DNA from: Arthrobacter alkaliphilus
GTDB taxonomy: Bacteria; Actinomycetota; Actinomycetes; Actinomycetales; Micrococcaceae
Direction: 5' to 3'
DNA length: 64,000 bases
Assembly (NCBI RefSeq): GCF_021483235.1
Contig: NZ_JAKEEC010000016.1
Location: 31,516 to 95,515, forward strand
Both the position numbers and the translations under genes were made by a program. Under the pieces are notes generated by a model. That model had not been told where the DNA came from, did not search any database, and was given only the letters and a program-made list of their open reading frames with translations. Numbering within the stretch: the first letter of the stretch is position 1; each line of letters begins with the position of its first letter. This document shows positions 1 through 8,994 of this stretch, one piece after another.

Positions 1-2
1 AC

Positions 3-266
3 CTGGCCCACGACATGCACGTGAACATCGTGACCTTCCAGCCCGGCGGGGTCATCCCGTTCCCGGAAACCCACGTCATGGAACACGGCCTGTACGTGCT
101 GGAGGGCAAGGGCATGTACCTGCTCAACAATGACTGGGTCGAAGTGGAAGCGGGCGACTTCATGTGGCTGCGCGCCTTCTGCCCGCAGGCCTGCTACGCC
201 GGTGGCCCGGGCCCGTTCCGCTACCTGCTGTACAAGGACGTCAACCGCCAGGTCAAGCTGACCTAG
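3..266 (+). CDS. allE: (S)-ureidoglycine aminohydrolase, C-terminal part (5' end outside window)
   Basis: This is the last 87 codons of a bicupin protein whose beginning lies before the window. AllE hydrolyses (S)-ureidoglycine to ureidoglycolate and ammonia in allantoin breakdown. The visible part is the C-terminal cupin: PGGVIPFPETHVMEHGLYVL carries the metal-ligand pattern (E, H, E, H) and is followed by GDFMWLRAFCPQACYAGG and a YKDVNR tail close to the end of known AllE proteins. The reading frame is open from base 3, so the ATG at 15 is internal. It is followed 15 nt later by an unrelated broken gene. Its metabolic partner would be allantoate amidohydrolase; the AllC-family gene in this window lies 58 kb away in a histidine locus and is probably not that partner. 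Confidence 0.85.
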   Translation: MAHDMHVNIVTFQPGGVIPFPETHVMEHGLYVLEGKGMYLLNNDWVEVEAGDFMWLRAFCPQACYAGGPGPFRYLLYKDVNRQVKLT

Positions 267-281
267 CTTCAGGAGGCAGCC

Positions 282-1491
282 ATGGAGGCGGCCCGGGCCT
301 CCCGGGCTTCCCGCAAATACAGGGCGGGAAGCCCGGTGGCCATCGCCTTGGCTTTGATCCTTGCCGCCGGTGCTTGCACCTACCCTCCGACGGCTGAATC
401 CGCGGCGAGCAGTTCGACGCCGGATTCGCCAGGAGCGGTGCCGGAATCCTCCGTTGCGGACTTCTTCGCGCACGAAATGCTCAACCGGGGCGCGCCGGCC
501 GTCGTCGTCCAGATCAAAGTCAGGGGCCGCGAATGGTCCCGGGCCTACGGCAGCAGGGACGTCGAGACCGGCGAACCGGTGGCCGTGACCGACCGGATCC
601 AAGCAGGCGGCATCACCCAGTCCATGGTGGCGGTCTCGGTGCTCCAACTGGTCCAGGAAGGAAAGCTGGGCCTCGAGGACCCGGTCACTAAGTACTTCCC
701 GGAATTCGAGCAACTTGTCCACCCGCCTGGCCCCGTTACGGTCCGCTCCCTGTTGAACCACAGCTCCGGCCTGCCCGACGCGCCGGCTGCCATCTTGAAG
801 GCCATGACGCCCAAGCAGGCAATTGACACGAAGTTCAGTATCGAGGAGTACCTCCGGATGGCCGGGTCAGCCCCGTGGGCGCGGCTGAATTCCTCGCCCT
901 TCCGTTACTCGGATGCCAACTACTTTGCCTTGGCCGCGATAGTGCAGAAACTTCGCGGCCGGCCAATCGGCGATGTCCTCAAGTCGGAGATCTTCGTGCC
1001 GCTGGGAATGAGCCACACCGTGCTGCCAACCGAACCGGGCAACGATACGAACGACATGATCCAGAGCTACCAATTCATCGACGGCGAGCGCATCAACGCC
1101 TCACAGCCTGGGTATCTGCTCGGTTCGCCCGCAGAAGGAGTCATCTCCACGGTGGGCGATATCAACTCCCTTCTATGCCGCGCTCATGCAGGGCCGGCTA
1201 CTCACGGCGAGCGCACTGCGGGACATGGAGACCCTGTGGCGCGGGAACCACGGACTCGGGCTGCAGCGTTGGAATGACGAATGCACGAACGGGTTCTACT
1301 ACGGCTCCGGCGGCAGCACCTGGTTTGCGAGCATCACGCTGTCCACGAGCGACGGGAGCCGCCAGATAGCCATGAGCTTCGCCTATCCGTCAGACACGGA
1401 CAAGCACATTGAATCGACGGACGGCAGCGGCCAGCCGGAGTTCGAGCAGCTCCGGCAGGTGGCCATCGCGGCGCTGAACGGACTCTGCTGA
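282..1491 (+). pseudogene. Serine hydrolase (beta-lactamase/class C-like fold), frameshifted and lacking the SxxK motif
   Basis: The ATG at 282 follows a good AGGAGG site (271-276). The first frame runs to about 1167 and encodes an N-terminal hydrophobic segment ending in AAGAC (weak lipobox), then a beta-lactamase-family domain: VLQLVQEGKLGLEDPVTKYF, LLNHSSGLP, and RYSDANY in place of the YxN motif. At 1168-1170 the sequence has CCC where CC would give NSFYAALMQGRLLT. The rest of the domain (LWRGNHGLGLQRW, the GSGGSTWF motif) continues in the +1-shifted frame to 1491. Independently of the frameshift, the catalytic SxxK position reads GITQ, so both the nucleophile and the lysine are replaced. 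The gene is either a real pseudogene or a non-catalytic homologue with a sequencing error in the C run. Confidence 0.8.
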
Positions 1492-1499
1492 TTCGCAGC

Positions 1500-1745
1500 T
1501 CAGGCCGGAGACTTCTCCCCCTCGGGTTCCTGATCCGCGGGCGTCCAGGTGAGCTTGACCGTGGCTCCGTCGGTCTTTTCCTCGATCCTCAAGCTCAGTT
1601 CCTCGCCGTAGAGGAACTCGTGTTCAAAGTGCCGTCCGTCAATACGAGCCGCGTCCAGGAGTTTTGTCATCGCCGTTGCCATCGCCCGGCCCCAGTCATG
1701 CGGATTCTTGCTGGACGCTTCTTCAAGGGCTGAATAGCTGACCAT
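1500..1745 (-). CDS. Hypothetical 81-aa protein
   Basis: I do not recognise this protein. It is short, acidic and soluble, with no signal peptide or membrane segment. It has an alternating central part (GRHFEHEFLYGEELSLRIEE) and a charged C-terminal tail. It starts at ATG 1745 with a GGAGAA sequence rather far upstream (about 10 nt). It is transcribed against the broken serine-hydrolase gene, ending 8 nt from that gene's end, and lies downstream of the SGNH lipoprotein gene on the same strand (74 nt gap). Codon usage matches its neighbours and no good competing frame is visible, but evidence for expression is weak. Confidence 0.5.
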   Translation of the reverse strand: MVSYSALEEASSKNPHDWGRAMATAMTKLLDAARIDGRHFEHEFLYGEELSLRIEEKTDGATVKLTWTPADQEPEGEKSPA

Positions 1746-1818
1746 GGATCAATTGTTCTCCGGTGCGCGACGTTCTGCCAGACCCGGTACAGCCCTGACA
1801 CCGGGGGTAAGCCGGCAG

Positions 1819-2667
1819 TCAGTCGGCGTTGTCCGGGGCCAGCCGGAGTCCTGCCGCGGCCATGTCCGCCCCCAGCACAGCACCGAGCTTGGCATGCCCG
1901 GCCGCGTTGAGGTGCACACCGTCCACGAGGTCTCCCTCTACGCGATATTTGGTGATCCAGTCCCCGACGCTAAAGAAGGTTGCTCCTGCTTTTGCCGCGA
2001 CCGTACCCAGCAGGGTGTCTACCTCCGTGCGCCTGCCCCCGCCGGCGTTGGCGCCCTTGGCGAGGGTTCCGATGATCGCAATCTTCGCCAGGGGATACCT
2101 CTTCCTGAGGGCTGAGATGAGCCTGTTGGCATTGCTCGAGATCTGCTCATCGCTCGCCTGGCGGGCAGCATCGTTGCCGCCACCTTGCAGCACGATCAGC
2201 GGCGGTGCCCCGTATGGGAGTACCCAGTCTCCGCGCTGCAGCGCGTCGATGTAATTGCCGGCCTCGCTCGTGGCGGCCACGAAGCCGGTGCCTCCCCGGC
2301 CCACGGTGTACACCTTGTAGCCGATGGAGCCAAGGGCGGCCCGCGGCCAAGATCCGTCGGGCTGGGACTGGGAGTCCCCGATGAGGACAGCGGTGTGCCG
2401 GACATCCGCCAGGATGATTTCGTTCCGGTTGTCGCCGGGGTTCTTGTACAAGGACCCCACTGGAAGCTTTGACGGATCTTGCCCGGAATCAGGTTTCTTG
2501 GGACTCTGGCCCGCGGCTGCTGGACTGCCTGAGGGTGCAACCGGTGCCGCTGTCTGCCGGCCGCTAGATGAGTCGCCCGGTTCAGCAGGCGCTTGTGAAC
2601 AGCCTGCCAAAAGTACTCCGGCGGCGATCACGGATGCAGCGGAGCGAAATATGCGAGATGTGTGCAT
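1819..2667 (-). CDS. SGNH/GDSL-family lipoprotein hydrolase
   Basis: This is a predicted secreted esterase or lipase-like hydrolase of the SGNH superfamily (282 aa), anchored as a lipoprotein. The chosen ATG at 2667 gives a signal peptide ending in VLLAGC (cysteine about residue 23). A longer ORF from 2724 would add 19 residues before a normal signal peptide. A Pro/Ser/Gly-rich linker (about 25-75) precedes the catalytic domain. The SGNH blocks are visible: IGDSQS (about 97-101, nucleophile Ser), GGGND (about 162-166) and DGVHLNAAGH near the C-terminus (catalytic Asp/His). The substrate is unknown; family members deacylate cell-wall polymers, lipids or glycans. It diverges from the MprF-like gene across a 221-nt promoter region (2668-2888). 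Confidence 0.8.
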   Translation of the reverse strand: MHTSRIFRSAASVIAAGVLLAGCSQAPAEPGDSSSGRQTAAPVAPSGSPAAAGQSPKKPDSGQDPSKLPVGSLYKNPGDNRNEIILADVRHTAVLIGDSQSQPDGSWPRAALGSIGYKVYTVGRGGTGFVAATSEAGNYIDALQRGDWVLPYGAPPLIVLQGGGNDAARQASDEQISSNANRLISALRKRYPLAKIAIIGTLAKGANAGGGRRTEVDTLLGTVAAKAGATFFSVGDWITKYRVEGDLVDGVHLNAAGHAKLGAVLGADMAAAGLRLAPDNAD

Positions 2668-2888
2668 CGACCTGTCCCAGGCTTGCTTTCTGTTTGTTTT
2701 CGGGTTGTAGGAGCAAATTTGCATCGCTCAGGGACCGGCGGCGGAACCAGCCGACAGCCTGCCTACGTGGGAGTCTATTGGATGGGACAGGGAAGGTCAC
2801 TGCGCGGTGGTGGTTATCCTCGTCGGCTGGGCGGTGTGGAAGAATTCATTTCGCACCCCCATCAACCCAACGCGCAGATAGGAACCCC

Positions 2889-5498
2889 GTGCACGCACCG
2901 GCGGCCGAGCCGGAAACCCGCTCCGTCCCCGACGCCCGTCCGCGGCGATCATGGATGGAAGGACTCCGCTCTGCGCCGCTCACGTTGGGTTTTGTCATCG
3001 TCTTCTGGGGATTGGGAGCTCTGACCTCCAGCCTCGCCACCGGTCCGGACGCACAGTTGCGGCTCAACTTCGCTCTTACCCCTCGCTCGGTGCCGGATCA
3101 TTGGTGGGCCGCAGTGACTTCCGCCTTCTGGGCCAGGGACCTCACGGGCTATGTCCTGGAAACCGCTTTGGTGCTTGTGTTGGGCCTGCCGCTGGAACGG
3201 CGCATGGGCCGGCGGGCGTATGCAATCGCTGCGGTCTCGAGCCAGGTCCTGGGCGTTGGCATTGCCTTGGGGTTCCTTGCCTTGGCCCAAGGGTTGCTCG
3301 GGAGCTGGATAGCGGAGATAGGCGGCCATCTCTTCGTGGGCCCGAGTGCGTTCATCCTCGGTACCGCCATGGCGGGCACTGCGTCCATGGCAACCCTGTG
3401 GAGGCGCCGGATCCGGCTGGTCGTCTTCGCCTTGCTACTCCTCCTTGCCCTCTACAGCGGTGGATTTGCGGACCTGGTCAGGCTCGGCGCCGCAGCTGCG
3501 GGAATGGTCCTGGGGCCGCTGCTCGCGGGCCGCCGGCCACGGTTTGCGCGCCCGGTCAGTTCCCGCCACGAAGGCCGGGTGCTCCTTTCGCTGCTCATTG
3601 CCGCGTCGGCGATCGGTCCGGTAGTCGCCGGCCTTATCCCGCATGCTGTGGGGCCGTTGTCCATCCTGCGTTTCCTGTTCACCAACATCCAGCCCGTCGA
3701 TCCCCAAACACTCCAGAACCTCTGCTCGGATCCGGCGCAGGCGAAGGACTGCGCCGTCGCGCAGTTGCAGTCCCGTGCCGGCGCCGGCGGGATCTTCATG
3801 GCGATCCTTCCGTCATTTCTCTTGCTGCTGTTTGCCGAGGGCCTCCGCCGCGGCCGGCGCTTTGCCTGGGTGGGAACCCTCGTGATCCAGGTGGGGCTTT
3901 CCGTTCTCGCCGGAATCGCCCTCGCCGGAGTATTGCAGCAAACGACGTCGGACACCGGCGCGAGCGAAGGGATCGTCGCAATCGAAGGATCGGCTTCCTC
4001 GCAGCCATTCACCTTCGCCCTTCCGCTGCTGCTGCCTGTTGTGTTGACGATTATTTTGCTCGCGACGCGGCGGCTGTTTCATGTCCGGGCGCCGAGGGGG
4101 ACCTACCGGAGGCTCGCGGTCCGGGTCCTCGCGATGGCTGCCGTGCTCAGTGCCGTCTATGTCGGCGCCGGCTTGCTCCTCGCCCAGGAGTTCTCCCCTG
4201 TTCCGGGACTGCCGGAACTACTTGCGGATGTTCCGGACCGTTTCCTTCCGCTGGGCTTCGTCCTGGACGTTCCCCCGGCGATCTTCCCCCAAGGTACGGC
4301 CGCCGTTCTTGTGTACGAAGGCGTCGGTGTCGTCTTCTGGGCGATAGCGGGTGTCCTGATCCTCAGGACCTTCATCCACCAACCCCATACCCGGCACGAC
4401 GCCAATATGGAGCGTGCCCGGAATGTCATCAAGACGTGGGGCGGAAGCTCACTTTCCTGGATGACGACGTGGCGCGGAAACATGTACTGGTTCTCCGCTT
4501 CCGGGCAGTCCTTTGTTGCCTACCGGGTGAGCACGGGGGTTGCGCTGACGCTCGGCGGACCAGTGGGGCCCGCATCCGAGACGACCGCCGCGTTCGAAGA
4601 ATTTGCCGGATACTGCAGGGGCAACGGGTGGACGCCGTGTTTCTACTCCGTGCACCAGGAGTTGCGCGACCATGCTGATTCCGCCGGCTGGAGCTCCGTG
4701 CAGGTAGCCCAGGAGACGGTCCTGCCATTGCATTCTGTCTCCTTCAAGGGAAAGAAGTTCCAGGACATCCGCACGGCCCTGAACCAAGCATCGAAGGCGG
4801 GCATCCGCTACGAATGGACGAGCTTCGCCTCGGCTCCCTTCTCGGTCCAGGTCCAGATCGAGGAAATCTCCGAAGAATGGGTAGCTGACAGGGACATGCC
4901 CGAAATGGGCTTCACCCTGGGCAGCCTGGACGAACTCGACGATCCGGAGGTGCGCTGCCTGCTTGCCATCGACAAGCGGCACACGGTCCACGCAGTTACC
5001 TCCTGGCTGCCCATCTACCGCAAGGGCCACATCGTCGGTTGGACCCTCGATTTCATGCGTCGCCGTAACGGCGGCTTCCGGGCCAGCATCGAGTTCCTTA
5101 TCGCTTCCGCGGCCCTCAGCCTCAAGGATGAAGGATGCGAATTCGTGAGCCTCTCCGGAGCACCCCTGGCACGGGCCGAAGAGGACCCTTCCGATGCGCC
5201 GCGCCGGAAGGCGCGGTCCCGTCCCCCCGGCAATCTCGAGCGCCTGCTCGACTGGTTGGGCGCCACTTTGGAACCGGTGTACGGGTTCCGTTCCCTCTTG
5301 GCATTCAAAGCAAAGTTCCAGCCGCGGTACGAGCCGCTCTACATGATCTACCCGGACGCCGCGTCGCTTCCTGCGGTCGGGGCCGCGGTGGCCCGGGCCT
5401 ACCTGCCAAGGCTCAACTTCGGAGCGGGCCTGGCCCTGGCAGGCCGGATCTTCCGCTGGACCAAGCGCTCCGGACGGTCAGGGCGAGACCGCTCCTGA
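2889..5498 (+). CDS. MprF-like membrane protein with phosphatidylglycerol lysyltransferase-type (DUF2156) domain
   Basis: This large (about 869 aa) polytopic membrane protein has a C-terminal LPG-synthase/DUF2156 domain. The N-terminal 500-plus residues contain many hydrophobic segments with a rhomboid-like arrangement (GPSAFILGTAMAG). From about residue 520 the cytosolic GNAT-like domain begins: RNVIKTWGGSSLSWMTTWRG, AYRVSTGVALTLGGPVGP, CFYSVHQELRDHA, GFRASIEFLIASAALSLKDE. In known MprF proteins this domain transfers an aminoacyl group from tRNA to phosphatidylglycerol, lowering surface charge and giving resistance to cationic peptides; that activity is inferred here. I chose GTG 2889, preceded by AGGAA, over ATG 2955; the open frame extends further upstream without a plausible start. 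The 3' end overlaps the convergent GH15 gene by 21 bp. Confidence 0.8.
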   Translation: MHAPAAEPETRSVPDARPRRSWMEGLRSAPLTLGFVIVFWGLGALTSSLATGPDAQLRLNFALTPRSVPDHWWAAVTSAFWARDLTGYVLETALVLVLGLPLERRMGRRAYAIAAVSSQVLGVGIALGFLALAQGLLGSWIAEIGGHLFVGPSAFILGTAMAGTASMATLWRRRIRLVVFALLLLLALYSGGFADLVRLGAAAAGMVLGPLLAGRRPRFARPVSSRHEGRVLLSLLIAASAIGPVVAGLIPHAVGPLSILRFLFTNIQPVDPQTLQNLCSDPAQAKDCAVAQLQSRAGAGGIFMAILPSFLLLLFAEGLRRGRRFAWVGTLVIQVGLSVLAGIALAGVLQQTTSDTGASEGIVAIEGSASSQPFTFALPLLLPVVLTIILLATRRLFHVRAPRGTYRRLAVRVLAMAAVLSAVYVGAGLLLAQEFSPVPGLPELLADVPDRFLPLGFVLDVPPAIFPQGTAAVLVYEGVGVVFWAIAGVLILRTFIHQPHTRHDANMERARNVIKTWGGSSLSWMTTWRGNMYWFSASGQSFVAYRVSTGVALTLGGPVGPASETTAAFEEFAGYCRGNGWTPCFYSVHQELRDHADSAGWSSVQVAQETVLPLHSVSFKGKKFQDIRTALNQASKAGIRYEWTSFASAPFSVQVQIEEISEEWVADRDMPEMGFTLGSLDELDDPEVRCLLAIDKRHTVHAVTSWLPIYRKGHIVGWTLDFMRRRNGGFRASIEFLIASAALSLKDEGCEFVSLSGAPLARAEEDPSDAPRRKARSRPPGNLERLLDWLGATLEPVYGFRSLLAFKAKFQPRYEPLYMIYPDAASLPAVGAAVARAYLPRLNFGAGLALAGRIFRWTKRSGRSGRDRS

Positions 5499-7355
5499 GG
5501 CCGACGACGGCTCCGGCGCCTCAGCCGGCGAGCCCGGCTGCGGGGCCCCGCCAATCGGGACATTGCTACGGTGCGCTTTGCCGTGGTGGAGTTGCAAGGC
5601 GCTGAGCACCAAACCGAAATGGCTGAAGGCCTGGGGCGTATTGCCAAGTTGCCGGCCCGCGTGAGCGTCCCATTCTTCGCTCAGCAGGCCCACATCATTG
5701 CGCAGGGCCAGCAGCCTTTCGAAGAGGGCCGTCGCCTCCGCGCGGCGGCCCGCGCCCAAGAGGGCGTCCACCATCCAGAAGGAACACGCAAGGAAGACGC
5801 CCTCCTCGCCGGGCAGTCCGTCGTCGCTGTCCTGCGGGCGGTAGCGCAGAACAAAGCCGTCTTCGGTCAGCTCGCGCTGGATGGCGTCAATGGTGCCGAT
5901 GACACGCGGATCATCGTGCGGCAGGAAACCCACTTTGGGGATAAGGAGAAGGCTCGCGTCCAACTCTTTGCTTCCGTAGGACTGGACGAACGTGTTGCGC
6001 TCCGTATCGAATCCATGGGTCATGACTTGGTCATGGATGGTGTCCCGCAAGGCCTCCCAGCGATCCAGCGGACCAGGCATCCCGGAATCACGGATCCCCC
6101 GCACCATGCGGTCCGCCGCGACCCAGGCCATCACCTTTGAGTGGACGAAGTGGCGGCGCGGGCCGCGTACCTCCCAGAGCCCGTTGTCCGGTTTGTCCCA
6201 CGTGCTTTCAAGGTGGCGCATGAGGGCGGTCTGGATGGCCCAGGACTCATCGCCGACGCTCATCAGCGATGCCCTGGTCAGGGAAAGGCAGTCCAGGACT
6301 TCCCCCCAGACGTCCAGCTGGAGCTGTTCCGCTGCCGCATTCCCGATGCGCACCGGCGTCGATCCTTGGTATCCGGAAAGCCACGTCAGCTCCGTCTCGG
6401 GCAACCGCCGGCGACCGTGCAGGCTGTACATGATCTGAAGGTCGGCCGGGTCGCCTGCTACCGCGCGGAGCAGCCAGTCCCGCCATGCGCTGGCCTCCTC
6501 GGTGTAGCCCGCGGCCAGGAAGGCTTGAAGGGTCAACGTGGCATCACGGAGCCAGCAGTAGCGGTAGTCCCAATTCCGCGGGCCGCCGATCTGTTCGGGC
6601 AGTGAGGTGGTGGCGGCGGCGACGATGCCCCCGGTTGGCGCATAGGTGAGGGCCTTCAGCGTGATCAAGGAACGCTGAACGGCTTTCCGGTAAGGCCCCC
6701 GGACGTTGCAACGCTTGGACCAGTCCGTCCAGAACGCGGAGGTGTCTTCGAGGGCGATATCAGCCTCGACGGTGCGCGGGCGCCGTTCGTGGCTGGGCGC
6801 CCACGTCAGGACGAAGGGCACGTGGTCGCCGGCGTGCACCGTGAACTCACTGACTGTGGTGAAGTCCTTGCCTACCAGTGGTGCCGGGGTCTTGAGGTAG
6901 ACGGAGTCCGGGCCGGCCACCGCGCGGATGCCGTGCCGGTCACGGCGCACCCAAGGCACCACGTGACCGTAATCGAACCTCAGGATCAGCTCCCCTCGCA
7001 TTTTGACCGTCCCGCGGATCCCTTCAACCACCCTCACGATGTCCGCGACCTCGTCGCGCGGCGGCATGAAGTCGATGACCCGGACGTGCCCTTCCGCGGT
7101 TTGCCACTCCGTCTCCAGGATGAGGGTCCCGTCCCGGTATTTGCGGCGCGTGCAGGTTCCACCGGTTTCAGGCGCCAAGAGCCAGCGTCCTGCTCGGGGG
7201 GAATCCAGGAGCGCGGCGAAGCACGCAGGAGAGTCGAAACGCGGAAGGCACAGCCAGTCTATGGAGCCCGCTGTGCTGACCAGGGCTGCGGTGTGCAGGT
7301 CCCCGATCATCGCATAGTCTTCGATTCTTTGGCCGGTAGCTGGTTGACCGTTCAC
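5478..7355 (-). CDS. Glycoside hydrolase family 15 protein (glucoamylase/trehalase type)
   Basis: This 625-aa cytosolic enzyme has the GH15 (alpha/alpha)6 barrel. The conserved N-terminal block IEDYAMIGDLHTAALVS is followed by GSIDWLCLPRFDSPACFAALL. The catalytic region shows WDYRYCWLRDATLTL and GLWEVRG (about residue 395; general acid Glu), and a C-terminal SEEWD supplies the second carboxylate. Bacterial members hydrolyse alpha-glucosidic bonds; the closely similar mycobacterial protein is a trehalase, so trehalose or short alpha-glucans are both possible substrates. The start is a GTG whose TG forms part of the upstream adk stop (GTGA, 7352-7355), implying translational coupling. A Pro/Ala/Ser-rich C-terminal tail overlaps the MprF-like gene end. 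Confidence 0.88.
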   Translation of the reverse strand: MNGQPATGQRIEDYAMIGDLHTAALVSTAGSIDWLCLPRFDSPACFAALLDSPRAGRWLLAPETGGTCTRRKYRDGTLILETEWQTAEGHVRVIDFMPPRDEVADIVRVVEGIRGTVKMRGELILRFDYGHVVPWVRRDRHGIRAVAGPDSVYLKTPAPLVGKDFTTVSEFTVHAGDHVPFVLTWAPSHERRPRTVEADIALEDTSAFWTDWSKRCNVRGPYRKAVQRSLITLKALTYAPTGGIVAAATTSLPEQIGGPRNWDYRYCWLRDATLTLQAFLAAGYTEEASAWRDWLLRAVAGDPADLQIMYSLHGRRRLPETELTWLSGYQGSTPVRIGNAAAEQLQLDVWGEVLDCLSLTRASLMSVGDESWAIQTALMRHLESTWDKPDNGLWEVRGPRRHFVHSKVMAWVAADRMVRGIRDSGMPGPLDRWEALRDTIHDQVMTHGFDTERNTFVQSYGSKELDASLLLIPKVGFLPHDDPRVIGTIDAIQRELTEDGFVLRYRPQDSDDGLPGEEGVFLACSFWMVDALLGAGRRAEATALFERLLALRNDVGLLSEEWDAHAGRQLGNTPQAFSHFGLVLSALQLHHGKAHRSNVPIGGAPQPGSPAEAPEPSSASGAVSP

Positions 7356-7936
7356 AGTCCCTTTCCTAGTGCTGATTCAATGGCGGCTATGGCCTTGGCG
7401 GTAATCTCTTCCCGCCGGCCCGAGCCATCCACGGCGAGCACGATTCCGCGCTCGGCGTACCGCTCGACCACCGCGCGTGTCTCGTTGCGGTACAGCTCCA
7501 AACGACGCCGGATCACTGGTGCCGTGTCATCGCTCCGGCCCTGGTCCTGCGCCCTGCGCAGCATCCGCGCGACCAGCTCGTCGTCGTCGACCGCCAATTC
7601 GACCACGGCATCCAGCTGCTGCCCCGCGCCGGCCAGGATGCCGTCCAGTGCCTCGATCTGCGCCGTTGTGCGGGGATATCCGTCCAGCAGGAATCCCGGA
7701 CGGACGTCGGAGTTGCCAAGCCGCAGCCGGACCATGGCATTGGTGAGGTGATCCGGCACAAACTCGCCGTGGTCCATGTACTTGCTGGCTTCGGCTCCGA
7801 GTTCGGTGTTGCCGCCGACGTGCGCGCGGAAGATGTCTCCCGTGGAAATCGCAGGTATGCCGAAATGACCGGCGATATGCCCGGCCTGCGTACCTTTGCC
7901 CGAGCCAGGAGGGCCCATGATGATCAATCGCGTCAT
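7352..7936 (-). CDS. adk: Adenylate kinase (short, LID-less type)
   Basis: It converts AMP plus ATP to two ADP. The 194-aa protein has the P-loop GPPGSGKGT (residues 8-16), the AMP-binding segment STGDIFRAHV, the DGYPRT motif (in GFLLDGYPRTTAQIEALD) and a short LID region (RRAQDQGRSDDTAPVIRRRL) without a zinc-binding insert, as in actinobacterial short adenylate kinases. Actinobacteria usually carry adk beside secY. Here it is instead coupled to a GH15 gene by a 4-nt GTGA overlap, so it may be a second copy devoted to a local need. It starts at ATG 7934-7936 with only a weak GGA upstream. Confidence 0.9.
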   Translation of the reverse strand: MTRLIIMGPPGSGKGTQAGHIAGHFGIPAISTGDIFRAHVGGNTELGAEASKYMDHGEFVPDHLTNAMVRLRLGNSDVRPGFLLDGYPRTTAQIEALDGILAGAGQQLDAVVELAVDDDELVARMLRRAQDQGRSDDTAPVIRRRLELYRNETRAVVERYAERGIVLAVDGSGRREEITAKAIAAIESALGKGL

Positions 7937-8034
7937 GATACTGGTCCGTTCGTGAAGCGGTTTTACGTGCCCCGGCAGTCTCGCTCGAGCTTAGCAACTG
8001 TGATGCGCTCGCGGCAGGGCTACGGCAGGCAGCC

Positions 8035-8967
8035 TCAGGCCGTTGCGGGATCGGTGTTGGCCCCGCACAAAATAACGACCACCCGCTCCCCTTCTGCCGG
8101 AACATACGCTCCCGAGTTCAACGCCGCGAAAGCTGCGGCTGCGCCGTGTTCCACGATAATCCGGTACTGCTCCCAGAGCAGCGATCGTGCCGCGGCGATC
8201 TCGTCGTCGGACACCAGGACGGTCCGGACGCCTGTCCTCACCGCTATTTCGAACCCGATCCTGCCGATCTGCCGGGCGCCCAGGGAATCTGCGGCGATCC
8301 CGGAGACTGCTACGTCTACGGGTCCCCCGGCAGCAAGGGCCGAATGGAGAGTGGGAGCATTGTCCGGTTCGACGCCGACAACCCTGGCGTGGCCTTCGAC
8401 GGCGGCCGCGATGCCCGCCATGAGCCCGCCGCCTCCGACCGCCACCACAACGGTGTCCACTTCCCCCAGCTGTTCCAGGAGCTCCGAACCGACAGTGCCC
8501 GCGCCGGCGGCGATTTCCGCTTGGTCGTAGGCATGGCAGTAAACCGCGCCGGTCTCCGCGGCATAGTCCACGGCGGCCTCAAACGCTTCGGCGTATTCGC
8601 TGCCACGCTGCACCACCGAGGCTCCGCTGGCCTTGAGCTTCGCGACTTTCACTGCAGGTGCGGTTTCGGGGACAAAAACGGTTGCGGGCACGCCGAGTTG
8701 CGCCGCGGCAAAGGCATTCGCAAGCCCTGCGTTGCCTCCCGATGCGACGACGATTCCAACATCGTCTTTCAGCTCGCCGCGCTCCCGGGCGGCAAGCACG
8801 CGGTTGAAGGCACCCCTCGCCTTGAAGGTTCCCGTGTGCTGCATGTATTCGCATTTGAACCACAATCGCCCGGGCACGGTCCCGGCATCCGCCTCGAAAA
8901 CGGGTGTGCGGCGGATCCGCCCCGCAATCCGGGCGGCAGCTTCATCGACGTCGACGCGTGTGATCAT
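8035..8967 (-). CDS. Threonine/serine dehydratase-family PLP enzyme
   Basis: This 310-aa fold-type II PLP enzyme matches serine/threonine dehydratases. The PLP lysine lies in TGTFKARGAFN (Lys about 49). The substrate-loop motif SGGNAG is present (the Asn contacts PLP in relatives), as is the glycine-rich phosphate-binding loop VGGGGLMAG. There is no C-terminal ACT regulatory domain, so it is the short catabolic or racemase-like form, not feedback-regulated IlvA. The expected reaction is deamination of Thr/Ser to 2-oxobutyrate/pyruvate; hydroxyaspartate dehydratase or serine racemase activity cannot be excluded. ATG 8967 has GAGGA about 6 nt upstream. The small membrane-protein gene ends 27 nt upstream on the same strand, so the two are probably co-transcribed. 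Confidence 0.85.
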   Translation of the reverse strand: MITRVDVDEAAARIAGRIRRTPVFEADAGTVPGRLWFKCEYMQHTGTFKARGAFNRVLAARERGELKDDVGIVVASGGNAGLANAFAAAQLGVPATVFVPETAPAVKVAKLKASGASVVQRGSEYAEAFEAAVDYAAETGAVYCHAYDQAEIAAGAGTVGSELLEQLGEVDTVVVAVGGGGLMAGIAAAVEGHARVVGVEPDNAPTLHSALAAGGPVDVAVSGIAADSLGARQIGRIGFEIAVRTGVRTVLVSDDEIAAARSLLWEQYRIIVEHGAAAAFAALNSGAYVPAEGERVVVILCGANTDPATA

Positions 8968-8994
8968 GGCAAGTCCTCGTTCCCGTGCGGTCCG

